From assembly GCA_017397895.1 (NCBI GenBank), contig JAFQHP010000046.1, positions 1 to 64,000 of the forward strand: DNA of 64,000 bases. Direction: 5' to 3'. The stretch comes from Clostridia bacterium. Its GTDB lineage: Bacteria; Bacillota; Clostridia; Christensenellales; Aristaeellaceae. Of the stretch, positions 1 through 7,592 are shown piece by piece. The translations under genes were made by a program, and so were the position numbers. The notes under the pieces are model-generated. The model saw only the letters and a list, made by a program, of their open reading frames with translations. It was not told the DNA's origin and searched no databases. How positions within the stretch are numbered: the first letter of the stretch is position 1; every line of letters begins with the position of its first letter.

Positions 1-497
1 ATGAAAACGATAAAAAAAAGCGGATGGGAAAATGCATTTTCCCTCCGCTTATTTTTTCGTTTTCCCCGGATGCTTTCAGCATCCGGCAGGCGGCGTTCAC
101 GCCGCCCAGCCCGTGGTGTGGCGGAGCCACACCCGGCTCGCAATATTGCAATCTTCTTTTGCATACGGGTTTCTGCGTGTTATTGTAACAGCGGGAAATT
201 GTCCGCTAAACCAGCCAACACCATCCGCAGAATGGGTCAAGGGGCGATGCCCCTTGTGGGGTGCAGGGGTGAAACCCCGCATGGTTCCCCACGTTACAGC
301 GGGAAACTGCTCGTTCGCCACGCCAACCACTTCCGCAGTTGGATCCAGGGCACGGCCCTGGTGCAGGGGCAAAGCCCCGCAGGGTTCCTCACATTACAGC
401 GGGAAACTGCTCGTTCTCCACGCCAACCACTTCCGCAGTTGGGTCCAGGGCACGGCCCTGGTGCAGTGGGGTAACGCCCCCCACGTTTCCCCATCAC
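1..497. repeat. Intergenic repeat element copy R1 (left end cut by window)
   Basis: This is the first of five related elements in the window. It opens with the central palindrome at 3-64, with outer arms GAAAACGA and TCGTTTTC and core GGGAAAATGCATTTTCCC. Short hairpins follow (ccggatgc..gcatccgg, ggcggc..gccgcc). The right-end module, a conserved CCAACCACTTCCGCAG block plus the hairpins ccagggcacggccctgg and gcaggggcaaagccccgc, then appears about three times in tandem (186-293, 294-393, 394-490). The last two copies are 100 bp apart and nearly identical. No codon-like structure is visible. The element ends a few bases from the stop of the minus-strand gene at 502. Confidence 0.85.
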
Positions 498-501
498 ACA
501 C

Positions 502-1344
502 TCACTTTCCCGTCACACGGCGGATGAAAGCGATGGACAGTTCCATATCCCGCATCTGATCGGCGGAACCGAAATGCTCCGCCGCAAAATGGCCGGTATA
601 GCCACTGTCCAGCAGCATGCGCATGATCTTTTCCATGGGAATCACGCCGCCGCCCACCGGCACGGGGTACAATTTCCGGCCGTCCAGGGCAATGCAGGGG
701 CTGCCGCCGTTTTCCGCAAGGCCCCGGTCCTTCAGGTGCACATCGGAAATGTAGGGCAGAAAGCGGGGCAGCAGTTCCCACGCATCCTCGCAGCCGTACA
801 TGAAATTCCCGGTATCGAAGGCGCATTTCAGCCCGGGCACGGTGGACACAAAATCAAACAATTCATCCCCGAAGCAGAACAGGGCCTTGTCACCGTCAAA
901 ATCCTCCATGGTCAGCTGGATGCCGTTTGCCACCGCTTCCTCTGCCAGGGCCGCCACGGCCTTCTTCACCCGCTCCCTGCGGATGCGGTAGGCTACGCTT
1001 TTTCGATCCATTTCATGGGGCCGCAAAAAGCCGGCAACGGTAAGCATATTTTTGCTGCCGCATTTTTTCACCAGCTGCACGTTTTCCCGGATCACTTCCA
1101 TATCCCGGGAAAGGCTGTCTTCCTCCAGCCCGAAATCGGTAAAGGCATAGACGCAATGCACCGCAAGGCCGCTTTCCCGCAAGGGCTGCATGGTGCCCTC
1201 AAAATCGTTTTTCAGGCGGCTCAGGTCCATATTCACGCCATAATAGCCCATTTCCTTAGCCTGACGGCAGGCTTCCAGGACGGTCATGCCCCGCTGCAGA
1301 GCGCCTTCCAGGATATGCTCATGAAAAATAGCTGCCTGATGCAT
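502..1344 (-). CDS. Sugar phosphate isomerase/epimerase-like TIM-barrel protein
   Basis: The 280-aa protein has the AP-endonuclease-2 / xylose-isomerase-like TIM-barrel fold. Visible metal-ligand-type residues sit at the ends of successive strands: Glu in LTMEDFDG (about 146), Asp in AFDTGNF, His in VHLKD and Glu in AAEHFG near the C-terminus. Family members isomerise or epimerise sugars or sugar acids, but the substrate cannot be read from the sequence. A good ribosome-binding site (gaggag) precedes the ATG. The gene lies 28 bp downstream of pgsA on the same strand and may be co-transcribed. A second, clearly different TIM barrel of this superfamily lies at 28385. Confidence 0.8.
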   Translation of the reverse strand: MHQAAIFHEHILEGALQRGMTVLEACRQAKEMGYYGVNMDLSRLKNDFEGTMQPLRESGLAVHCVYAFTDFGLEEDSLSRDMEVIRENVQLVKKCGSKNMLTVAGFLRPHEMDRKSVAYRIRRERVKKAVAALAEEAVANGIQLTMEDFDGDKALFCFGDELFDFVSTVPGLKCAFDTGNFMYGCEDAWELLPRFLPYISDVHLKDRGLAENGGSPCIALDGRKLYPVPVGGGVIPMEKIMRMLLDSGYTGHFAAEHFGSADQMRDMELSIAFIRRVTGK

Positions 1345-1372
1345 AGTTTCTCCTCTTTTTGTATTTCAGGGG

Positions 1373-1936
1373 TTATCGGTCCTGCTCCCCGGCACGAATA
1401 CGCTGCACAGCCCGCCCGGCATAAAAGCCCAGGGCGCACAGGGCCATGGCCACCCCAAGCCAGATGAGAATCAGGTGCACCGGCACGCCGATGGATGCAA
1501 AGAACTCATGGAAGAAGCAGGCAACCAAAGACAGCACCACCACCAGTTGGGCATACTTGCCCATCTTTTCGGCGTACACCACAATCTTCTTTTTCAGCAT
1601 CACTGCCCCGCCGATCACCATCAACAGCTCCTTCAGTAGCAGGATGGCCAAAGGCAGTACCGGCAGCACGCCGGCAATCACCCAGGCCAGCATCATGCTG
1701 ATCACCATCAGCTTATCCGCCAGCGGGTCCATCAGCTTTCCAAAGTCGGTAATCAGGTTGTACTTGCGGGCAATATAGCCGTCAGCCAGGTCTGTCAGAG
1801 AGGCGATCACATACACGGCCAGCGCCCAATAGCGCCCGCCCTCGGTAAAAAACAGCACCCAGAACACCGGGATCAGCGCCATGCGGATCATGGTGAGCAC
1901 ATTGGGCACATTCCAGATTTTTTGCTTTTTGTCCAT
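1373..1936 (-). CDS. pgsA: CDP-diacylglycerol--glycerol-3-phosphate 3-phosphatidyltransferase
   Basis: This 187-aa integral membrane enzyme makes phosphatidylglycerol phosphate from CDP-diacylglycerol and glycerol-3-phosphate, the committed step to phosphatidylglycerol and cardiolipin. The complete CDP-alcohol phosphotransferase signature DG-x2-AR-x8-G-x3-D-x3-D is present (D52, G53, A56, R57, G66, D70, D74), with several hydrophobic segments around it. I place the start at the ATG encoding MDKKQK because GGAGG lies at the right distance. An upstream in-frame ATG at 1963 has no such site. It is followed by the TIM-barrel gene and preceded, after 41 bp, by the DUF4363 gene. Confidence 0.93.
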   Translation of the reverse strand: MDKKQKIWNVPNVLTMIRMALIPVFWVLFFTEGGRYWALAVYVIASLTDLADGYIARKYNLITDFGKLMDPLADKLMVISMMLAWVIAGVLPVLPLAILLLKELLMVIGGAVMLKKKIVVYAEKMGKYAQLVVVLSLVACFFHEFFASIGVPVHLILIWLGVAMALCALGFYAGRAVQRIRAGEQDR

Positions 1937-1977
1937 GGTATTTCCTCCAAGTATCTCGTCCACCCCAGTATATCACT

Positions 1978-2361
1978 TTACAAAATGTTTTTCAACACAA
2001 AAGCGTCCTGTTCATGCACCTGGCGAACCGCTTCCCGCAGCCCCTCCAGCCCCATCCTCAGTTCATAATCCCGTCCGGCATCCAGGGCAATGATCACCTG
2101 GGTGATCATCCGGTTCACCTGGGCCGTCAATTGATGGTGGGTAAAAAAGGTCAGGAACGCTTCCTTGTCCTGCCAGAGGGCCTGCATTTCCATGGCCAGC
2201 TGCTTCGCCTCCTGCGCATTGCCCCAGGCCACATATTCCTCCACCTGCCGGCAGCGCCGCAGCATATCATGGGCAACACCCCGCCGCACCAGATCGCAAA
2301 AGAAAAAGAGCAGCAGAATCAATACAAGCGATACCGCCGCCACCCATACCGCCCGCTTCAT
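1978..2361 (-). CDS. DUF4363 family protein
   Basis: This is a 127-aa protein with one N-terminal membrane helix (residues about 4-24, LVLILLLFFF core) followed by a helical, charged extracytoplasmic domain. The composition and the pairing with DUF421 match DUF4363 proteins of Firmicutes; their role is not known to me. Its ATG overlaps the stop codon of the upstream DUF421 gene by 4 bp (ATGA), which suggests translational coupling and a two-component membrane unit. Confidence 0.75.
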   Translation of the reverse strand: MKRAVWVAAVSLVLILLLFFFCDLVRRGVAHDMLRRCRQVEEYVAWGNAQEAKQLAMEMQALWQDKEAFLTFFTHHQLTAQVNRMITQVIIALDAGRDYELRMGLEGLREAVRQVHEQDAFVLKNIL

Positions 2362-3071
2362 TCCTTTCCCCCTCCCGTTTGCATTTCATGGGGCAATGAA
2401 GAATGTTTGTCCTGCACAAACATCTTTCCTTCCCCGTCCAGGCTAAAAAGCAGGATGCTTTTTTTGTCTTTGATGCCCATCTTTTGCAGTTGCGCATCCA
2501 GCCACCCTTCATCATGCCCACTTTCCTGCAAATGCTTCTTTTGCACCCGCCCGTCCACCAATAAAATGCAGGGCATTCCCTTTTCCCGCACCTGCAAATG
2601 CATATCCTCCGGCGTCAGCGGCGCCTTTTCTGCCTTCAGGAACACGCTCAGCTTTCCGTTGGTTTCCAATATGGCGGTGTGCACCTTGGCAATGTCCTCC
2701 ACCCCTTGGCCCCGCATATCCTCCATCAGGTCCGTCATGGTATAGCCCATGTGCTTCATTTTACTGTAATTGATCACGCCGTCCCGGATTACCACCCCGG
2801 GCACCCCAAACAGCATCCGCCGCACCGGCATACACTTGAGCGCCAGGGCCGTGCACACCCCGTGCAGCACCAACAGCCCCAATATGGGCACCAGCCCGTG
2901 CAATAGCGGAATATCCATATCCTCCATGGGGGAAGCGGCAATTTCTGCCACCATCAGGGATAATACCAGTTCATACGGCTGCAATTGCCCCACCTGACGC
3001 TTGCCCATCAGCCGCATGGCCAGCACAGAGAAAGCATACAGGATCACCACCCGCACAAAGATCGTCAGCAT
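2358..3071 (-). CDS. DUF421 (YetF/YcaP-like) membrane protein
   Basis: The protein is about 237 aa. Three N-terminal membrane helices carry the family motif MRLMGKRQVGQLQPYELV, followed by a soluble C-terminal domain (INYSKMKHMGYTMTDLMEDMR, then a strand-rich part ending with FSLDGEGK). Three in-frame ATGs stand in a row (3077, 3074, 3071) right behind GGAGGG. The third gives normal ribosome-binding-site spacing, so I use it. An open frame upstream to 3221 lacks a start signal. DUF421 proteins are membrane proteins of uncertain function, linked in Bacillus to spore and stress physiology. The gene is coupled to the DUF4363 gene. Confidence 0.85.
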   Translation of the reverse strand: MLTIFVRVVILYAFSVLAMRLMGKRQVGQLQPYELVLSLMVAEIAASPMEDMDIPLLHGLVPILGLLVLHGVCTALALKCMPVRRMLFGVPGVVIRDGVINYSKMKHMGYTMTDLMEDMRGQGVEDIAKVHTAILETNGKLSVFLKAEKAPLTPEDMHLQVREKGMPCILLVDGRVQKKHLQESGHDEGWLDAQLQKMGIKDKKSILLFSLDGEGKMFVQDKHSSLPHEMQTGGGKE

Positions 3072-3131
3072 CATCATCCCTCCTTTTTGCAGTATACCCG
3101 TGGCAAAATGATGGCATACCGCAGGCAGCGC

Positions 3132-3160
3132 TTGAAAAAGCAGGAAAAAAGCGGTACAAT
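3132..3160 (+). promoter_or_regulatory. Sigma-A-type promoter
   Basis: TTGAAA at 3132-3137 and TACAAT at 3155-3160 are 17 bp apart, with GGAGG at 3176-3180 following. It drives the large membrane acyltransferase gene. Confidence 0.75.
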
Positions 3161-3188
3161 TGACCGGTAAAGAAAGGAGGAACTTCCT

Positions 3189-5228
3189 TTGTCCCATACC
3201 CGGAAAACCCAAAAAGGCCACGAATTGATGAACATCGATTCCCTGTACGCTTTTCTTTATTGTACCCTGGCCTCCAATCTGCTTTTATCCCAGCCCATCA
3301 TGGGCGGATCCCTTTATCTGGCCGGCCATGCAGCAGTGATTTTTCTCCATTCCCGCCGCCACCTGAAAAAAGAAGTGATCTCCTCCGGTTTGAGACGTGC
3401 CGGGCTTCTGATGGTGGTTTTTGTGGCCGTCCTTTCCCTGGCCATCATGGCCTTCTCCCCCGTCACCATCGACAGCGGCGATTTCTGGCGGCTGGCCGGG
3501 CTGGTGCTCTGCGTGGTACTGCGGCCGGAAGTGATGCGCTATTCCCTGGAAAGAAGCGCCATGGAAAAGCGCAAAACCGGCAGCATCCTGTGGCGGCTTA
3601 TGGCCATCCAATTGGCCTTTGTGCCCTTCATTGCGCTGATTTTGTTCCTTTCCCCCATGGAAAACAGCGCCGCCTGGGCGCTGCTTGGGGGCTATGTGGT
3701 CAGTGGCCTGATGGAATATCCGGCACTCAATAACGTGCGCTTTTCCCTCCGCGGCTACACCGACGAAGAAAAGGAAACCCTGCAGCAGCTGTCCGGTGTA
3801 CACGCCTACCGTATGTACCAGAACACCGCCATCGGCATCGCCGCCGCCCTGCAGGTGACGCTGGTGATCGTCTACACCTACCTTGCCGTCACGGCGGACC
3901 AGGTGATCGTCAGCATGGCGCTGGCGCTGCTTTGCACCTATGCCGCTTATTTTGCCACCGACGCGCTGCTGAAAAAGCGTATCCGCAAAACCCGAGACCA
4001 GAGCATCCTCACCTGCGTGGGCCTGGCGGTGTGGCTTGGCGGCCTGGTGCACTTCATCTGCAATCTGGATACCCCGGCCCTTTGGAAAAGCGCCCTGTCC
4101 CTGGCCCTTTGCACCATCGGCGCCACGGTATGCACCCGGGCCATGAGCCGCATGGAAAGGGATATGCAGCGGGTGGCCATCTTCTCCCTGGGGCGAAACC
4201 CCGGCTCCCTGCCCAATGCCACTTTGCATGTAAAGCTGCAGTTTGCCGCCATTCTGGGCCAGCTATTGGCACTGGTGGGTCTGCTGCTCATTTCTGTTTT
4301 TACTACCGGCGCCTACCCCGATGACTTTGCCGCCCTCTTTTTGTCCTTCAGCCCGCTGCTTACGCTGCCTGCCGTGTGCCTGGTGACGGTTGCGCTGATT
4401 TTTGCCCTGCTCTTCCCCATGACCTGGGAGCACATGACCAAGCTGCGCCATTATCTGGAACTGCAGGAAAAGGGCGAAGAAAATGCGCCGCTGAAAAACC
4501 AGCTGGAAGCGGTGGTGATCAAAAAAAGCCTGAAGCATTACGGCATCAAGCTGATCATCCTGCTCATCCGGCCCTTCTACCGGCACAAAATTATGGGCAA
4601 AGAAAATGTGAAGCTGGATAAGGATATCCCCTGCATTTTCGTCAGCAATCACGGCGAAATTTACGGCCCTGTGGTGAACGTGGTTTTCTCCCCCTATTCC
4701 TTCAGGCCTTGGACCACCTTTGAAATGCTGGACGCAAAAATTATTGCCGACAGGGTATGCAACGGCACCCTGAAGGACCAGAAGGTGCTGCCGGAAAAGG
4801 TGTGCTACTGGCTGGTGGACAAAATCGCCGCCCCCTTCCTGGCCTGGATCATGCGCCAGGCGGAAAGCATTCCCGTCTATCACGATAACCCCCGCAAGCT
4901 GATGCTCACCTTCCGGGAAACCGTGGCCGCCATGGAAGCCGGGGACAATATACTCATCTTCCCCGAAAATGCCGCCACCAGCGATGACGGCAAGTATCAG
5001 AAGGAAGGCGTGTCCGAATTCTTCACCGGCTTTACCATGACGGCCCAGATGTACCACAGCCGCACCGGCAAAAGCTGCCAGTTCATCCCCCTCTATGCCA
5101 ACAAGGAAAAGCGCACCATCACCTTCGGAACCTCCACCCGCTATGACCCCGAAAACAACCCCGCCGATGAAAAGGAGAGGCTGTGCCGGGTGCTGCGGGA
5201 GGAAATGATCCGGCTGTCCCAGCTGTAA
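3189..5228 (+). CDS. Polytopic membrane protein with C-terminal PlsC-like acyltransferase domain
   Basis: The protein is 679 aa. Residues about 10-420 hold roughly ten or more hydrophobic segments. The C-terminal ~230 residues resemble glycerolipid O-acyltransferases (PlsC/LPLAT), beginning at RPFYRHKIMGKENV. The block equivalent to the catalytic HX4D reads SNHGEIYGP, with Gly in place of Asp, and the FPEG-like block reads IFPENAATS, so catalysis is either lost or altered. The start is a TTG: GGAGG sits 8 bp before it, whereas the internal ATG at 3228 has no ribosome-binding site. It is a single-gene unit between its own promoter and a terminator at 5238. It could acylate or transport a lipid-linked substrate, but the sequence does not show which. 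Confidence 0.75.
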   Translation: MSHTRKTQKGHELMNIDSLYAFLYCTLASNLLLSQPIMGGSLYLAGHAAVIFLHSRRHLKKEVISSGLRRAGLLMVVFVAVLSLAIMAFSPVTIDSGDFWRLAGLVLCVVLRPEVMRYSLERSAMEKRKTGSILWRLMAIQLAFVPFIALILFLSPMENSAAWALLGGYVVSGLMEYPALNNVRFSLRGYTDEEKETLQQLSGVHAYRMYQNTAIGIAAALQVTLVIVYTYLAVTADQVIVSMALALLCTYAAYFATDALLKKRIRKTRDQSILTCVGLAVWLGGLVHFICNLDTPALWKSALSLALCTIGATVCTRAMSRMERDMQRVAIFSLGRNPGSLPNATLHVKLQFAAILGQLLALVGLLLISVFTTGAYPDDFAALFLSFSPLLTLPAVCLVTVALIFALLFPMTWEHMTKLRHYLELQEKGEENAPLKNQLEAVVIKKSLKHYGIKLIILLIRPFYRHKIMGKENVKLDKDIPCIFVSNHGEIYGPVVNVVFSPYSFRPWTTFEMLDAKIIADRVCNGTLKDQKVLPEKVCYWLVDKIAAPFLAWIMRQAESIPVYHDNPRKLMLTFRETVAAMEAGDNILIFPENAATSDDGKYQKEGVSEFFTGFTMTAQMYHSRTGKSCQFIPLYANKEKRTITFGTSTRYDPENNPADEKERLCRVLREEMIRLSQL

Positions 5229-5237
5229 AAACCCTTG

Positions 5238-5272
5238 TGCAGCAAGCCTTTTCGGGCCTGCTGCATTTTTTT
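5238..5272 (+). terminator. Rho-independent terminator
   Basis: An 11-bp stem (tgcagcaagcc / ggcctgctgca, one mismatch) with loop ttttcg is followed by seven T. It ends the acyltransferase gene. Confidence 0.8.
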
Positions 5273-5294
5273 GCAGATTTTTTCAAAAAAACCC

Positions 5295-5323
5295 TTGACA
5301 AAGAGCGGAAGCAGTCGTATAAT
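5295..5323 (+). promoter_or_regulatory. Perfect consensus tRNA promoter
   Basis: TTGACA (5295-5300), 17 bp, TATAAT (5318-5323), located 30 bp before the tRNA-Gln gene. This is the strongest promoter match in the window together with the one at 40939. Confidence 0.9.
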
Positions 5324-5353
5324 ATGCCTTGCGGTTGAGAGACACCGCACCGT

Positions 5354-5427
5354 TGGGGAATGGTGTAACGGCAGCACCTACGACTCTGACTCGTATTGTC
5401 AAGGTTCAAATCCTTGTTCCCCAGCCA
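5354..5427 (+). tRNA. tRNA-Gln (CUG anticodon)
   Basis: The acceptor stem TGGGGAA pairs with TTCCCCA. The anticodon stem TACGA/TCGTA closes a CTCTGAC loop with anticodon CTG, which reads CAG. The T-arm contains GGTTCAAATCC, and the 3' CCA is encoded. It is transcribed with the tRNA-Glu that starts 5 bp later. Confidence 0.95.
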
Positions 5428-5431
5428 TTTT

Positions 5432-5507
5432 GCCTCCATTGTCTAGAGGCCTAGGACGCCGCCCTCTCAAGGCGGAAACATGGGTTCGAATCCCATTGGA
5501 GGTGCCA
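5432..5507 (+). tRNA. tRNA-Glu (CUC anticodon)
   Basis: The acceptor GCCTCCA pairs with TGGAGGT (one G-U pair). The anticodon stem CCGCC/GGCGG closes the loop CTCTCAA with anticodon CTC, which reads GAG. The T-arm GGGTTCGAATCCC is standard and CCA is encoded. It forms a two-tRNA operon with tRNA-Gln. Confidence 0.95.
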
Positions 5508-5509
5508 CG

Positions 5510-5550
5510 AAAAAGACCGCACGTCAACTGGACGAAGGCGGTCTTTTTCG
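5510..5550 (+). terminator. Terminator of the tRNA operon
   Basis: The stem aaaaagaccgc / gcggtcttttt is followed by a T-rich run, 3 bp after the CCA end of tRNA-Glu. Confidence 0.85.
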
Positions 5551-5578
5551 TTTCATGTTTTCAAAAAGGAGGAGTTGT

Positions 5579-5986
5579 ATGCAGCTTACATCACCCCATT
5601 TTTCACTGGCTTTATCGCTGCAGGTGTTTCAAAACGAACTTTCCGCCATCATCACCGCAACGCTTGAAAGCGACGGCTTTTCCGCCGTATCTGATATGGA
5701 TACGGATATCAGGGCCCTGTGCATGTTCACCGATGCCCTCACCCAGCTGTATGAAACCCTGCATGGCACCGCCTCCCTGAAAGAGCCCTTCGGCCATCAG
5801 CAGCACATCACCTTTACCGGCGACGGAAAGGGACATATCCATATCTGCGGCCAATTGACCGGCTGCCGCCACAGCGGCTTTTTGCAAACCCTCGCCTTTC
5901 AAAATACCATCGACCAAACTTACCTGCCTGCTTTCATCCGCCAGCTGAACGAAGCCTGCCGGCCTTATCGGGAGGCCTGCCAATGA
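5579..5986 (+). CDS. Hypothetical protein (135 aa)
   Basis: I do not recognise this soluble 135-aa protein with confidence. It has no membrane helix. The central strand-rich block (HITFTGDGKGHIHICGQLTG) and the following IDQTYLPAFIRQL are faintly reminiscent of small immunity-protein families of the WapI type, but this is only a resemblance. The start at 5579 follows AAGGAGGAG. The frame stays open backwards into tRNA-Glu, which is coincidental. It overlaps the Nudix gene by ATGA, so the two are probably co-translated, reading on from the tRNA terminator region. Confidence 0.7.
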   Translation: MQLTSPHFSLALSLQVFQNELSAIITATLESDGFSAVSDMDTDIRALCMFTDALTQLYETLHGTASLKEPFGHQQHITFTGDGKGHIHICGQLTGCRHSGFLQTLAFQNTIDQTYLPAFIRQLNEACRPYREACQ

Positions 5987-6402
5987 AGAACGAAAAATCC
6001 TGCGGCGCTGTGGTGTTCACACGGCAAAACGGCACTCCCCTGTATGTGATTATCCAATCCAAGCAGGGTTTCTTTGGCTTTCCCAAGGGCCACATGGAAA
6101 AAAAAGAAACAGAAGAAGAAACCGCCCTGCGGGAAATCAAAGAAGAAACCGGCCTGTCCCCCACCCTCATCCCCGGCTTCCGCACCGAGGACGAGCACCT
6201 GATCCCCTGGACACACAAAGAGCCTGTGATGAAGCACATCGTCTATTTTCTGGCGGAATACGAAAAACAGCCCCTGAAAATGCAGGAAGAAGAGCTTTCC
6301 GCCATCCGCCTGCTGCCCTATGAAGCAGCCATGGCCCTTTTCCAGTTCGAATCCAGCCGCCGTATTCTGACGGAAGCACACCAGTTCCTCCAGCAAAAAT
6401 GA
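5983..6402 (+). CDS. Nudix hydrolase, diadenosine-tetraphosphatase-like
   Basis: This 139-aa protein carries a complete Nudix box at residues 36-58 (G-x5-E-x7-REIKEETGL). The N-terminal SCGAVVF and the C-terminal SRRILTEAHQFLQQK match the Ap4A-hydrolase-like branch of the family, small enzymes that cleave dinucleoside polyphosphates. Length is normal. It is coupled to the upstream hypothetical gene. Downstream, a run of inverted symmetry (gcgcacctg ... caggtgcgc, 6413-6454, with T5) gives a terminator. Confidence 0.85.
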   Translation: MKNEKSCGAVVFTRQNGTPLYVIIQSKQGFFGFPKGHMEKKETEEETALREIKEETGLSPTLIPGFRTEDEHLIPWTHKEPVMKHIVYFLAEYEKQPLKMQEEELSAIRLLPYEAAMALFQFESSRRILTEAHQFLQQK

Positions 6403-6412
6403 TAGAAACAAA

Positions 6413-6459
6413 GCGCACCTGCCCACCGCACGAAAACAGTGAACAGGTGCGCTTTTTTA
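6413..6459 (+). terminator. Terminator after the Nudix gene
   Basis: The stem gcgcacctg(c) / caggtgcgc with an interrupted loop is followed by tttttt. It lies between the Nudix gene and the converging TfoX-like pseudogene. Confidence 0.65.
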
Positions 6460-6482
6460 CTTTCAATAACGATCAGATTTGT

Positions 6483-6795
6483 TTATCTTTTCTTTGGCGT
6501 AGGAAGTTCATCATACATTGCAGTAAACAGCTTTGCCAAAATACTCTTTACTGTCAACATTGTCTACCAGCAGCATTTCTTTTGCTCCCTCATAAAGCAA
6601 TTCATAGGTTGCATTTGGCATAAGGACGACAGCGGATTTAACGGCCTTTACGAGCAATCTGTCATCATAAATTCCACCGATGATTTTCCCTTGACAGTAC
6701 AGAATATATTCCCCCATCATCGCTCTGTATGCAATATTTTCCATGCCGGATAGCTGTTCCAATATAAAATCCAGATACGCTTTACTTGAGGCCAT
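6483..6795 (-). pseudogene. TfoX N-terminal-domain protein with a frameshift
   Basis: The reading frame begins MASSKAYLDFILEQLSG and continues through RAMMGEYILYCQGKIIGG, typical of the TfoX/Sxy N-terminal domain family. As written, it stops at 6511 after EYFGKAVYCNV. Dropping one A from the AAA run near 6530 restores EYFGKLFTAMYDELPTPKKR with a stop at 6483, which is the usual family C-terminus. So the gene carries a +1 frameshift or the assembly has a one-base error. Only the last ~16 residues are affected, and a shortened protein may still fold. Confidence 0.75.
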
Positions 6796-6841
6796 AATCG
6801 TCTCCGTCAAATTCAAGTCTGTTTTGCGGCAATGCTGCCGT

Positions 6842-7543
6842 TCATTCCTTCGTCCAGCCGTGTTCACCGTGGTAGATCATCTGCCTGGTCATGCCGCCGT
6901 CGATGCAGATGTTTTCCCCGTTGATGAACCCGGCTTTATCGGAGCACAGGAACAATACCATCTGAGCAACGTCATCCGTCACCCCCACCCGGCCCGAGGG
7001 CTGTTGCGTGGCATCCGGGCCGAACCATGGATTGTCCTCCGTATCGATCCAGCCGGGGCTAATGCTGTTCACCCGGATTTTCCCGGCCAGAGACACCGCC
7101 ATGGCGTGGGTCAGGGCCGCAATGCCCCCCTTGGCCGCCGTATAGCTTTCCGTCTGGGGCTGGCTCATGCGATCCCGGGAGGAGGAAATATTGATAATAG
7201 CACTCCCATTCGGCATATATTCCATCAGCAATTTGGACAGGTAAAAGGGAGCCGTCACCCCAACCCGGAGAGCCTGCTCAAATTCCTCATAAGAACAGGC
7301 ATCAATGCCCTTCATCATGGGCGGCGCATTGTTGATGAGGCAATCCACATGGCCGCATTTCTCAATCACAAAAGCCGCAAAGGCTTCCAGATCAGTCTTG
7401 CTGCCGGCATCCCCCACAAAATAATCCCCGGGGGTGATATCCATGACCGCCACCTGCGCCCCTGCTTCCCGGAAACGCTGGGCAATCTTTTTGCCTATAC
7501 CATGATTACCGCCGGTCACAACGGCCACTTTTCCTTCTAACAT
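6842..7543 (-). CDS. SDR family oxidoreductase
   Basis: This 233-aa classical short-chain dehydrogenase has the cofactor motif TGGNHGIG at residues 10-17, the NNAP block (NNAPPMM), and the catalytic Ser...Tyr-x3-Lys set (ISSSRDR...SYTAAKGG). A C-terminal FINGENICIDGGMT closes the active site. The substrate is not evident. GGAGGGAAAGAG precedes the ATG. A terminator at 7559-7589 separates it from the upstream radical SAM gene, so it probably has its own promoter or depends on read-through. Confidence 0.88.
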   Translation of the reverse strand: MLEGKVAVVTGGNHGIGKKIAQRFREAGAQVAVMDITPGDYFVGDAGSKTDLEAFAAFVIEKCGHVDCLINNAPPMMKGIDACSYEEFEQALRVGVTAPFYLSKLLMEYMPNGSAIINISSSRDRMSQPQTESYTAAKGGIAALTHAMAVSLAGKIRVNSISPGWIDTEDNPWFGPDATQQPSGRVGVTDDVAQMVLFLCSDKAGFINGENICIDGGMTRQMIYHGEHGWTKE

Positions 7544-7558
7544 CTCTTTCCCTCCGTC

Positions 7559-7589
7559 AAAAAAAGGCAGCCTGAACAGACTGCCTTTT
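7559..7589 (-). terminator. Terminator after the radical SAM gene
   Basis: Read on the minus strand, aaaaggcag / ctgcctttt forms a 9-bp stem followed by seven T. It lies 4 bp past the stop codon at 7593. Confidence 0.8.
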
Positions 7590-7592
7590 GCA

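Noticed and set aside
186..490. Possible CRISPR-like repeats
   Set aside because: Units are about 100 bp with no short spacers, and belong to the repeat element family; no cas genes are present.
1..559. Several overlapping open frames in the first 560 bp
   Set aside because: They run through the repeat element R1 with its hairpins and tandem units; no codon pattern or ribosome-binding site.
5480..5578. N-terminal extension of the 135-aa gene into tRNA-Glu
   Set aside because: The extension overlaps the tRNA and its terminator, while AAGGAGGAG is placed before 5579.
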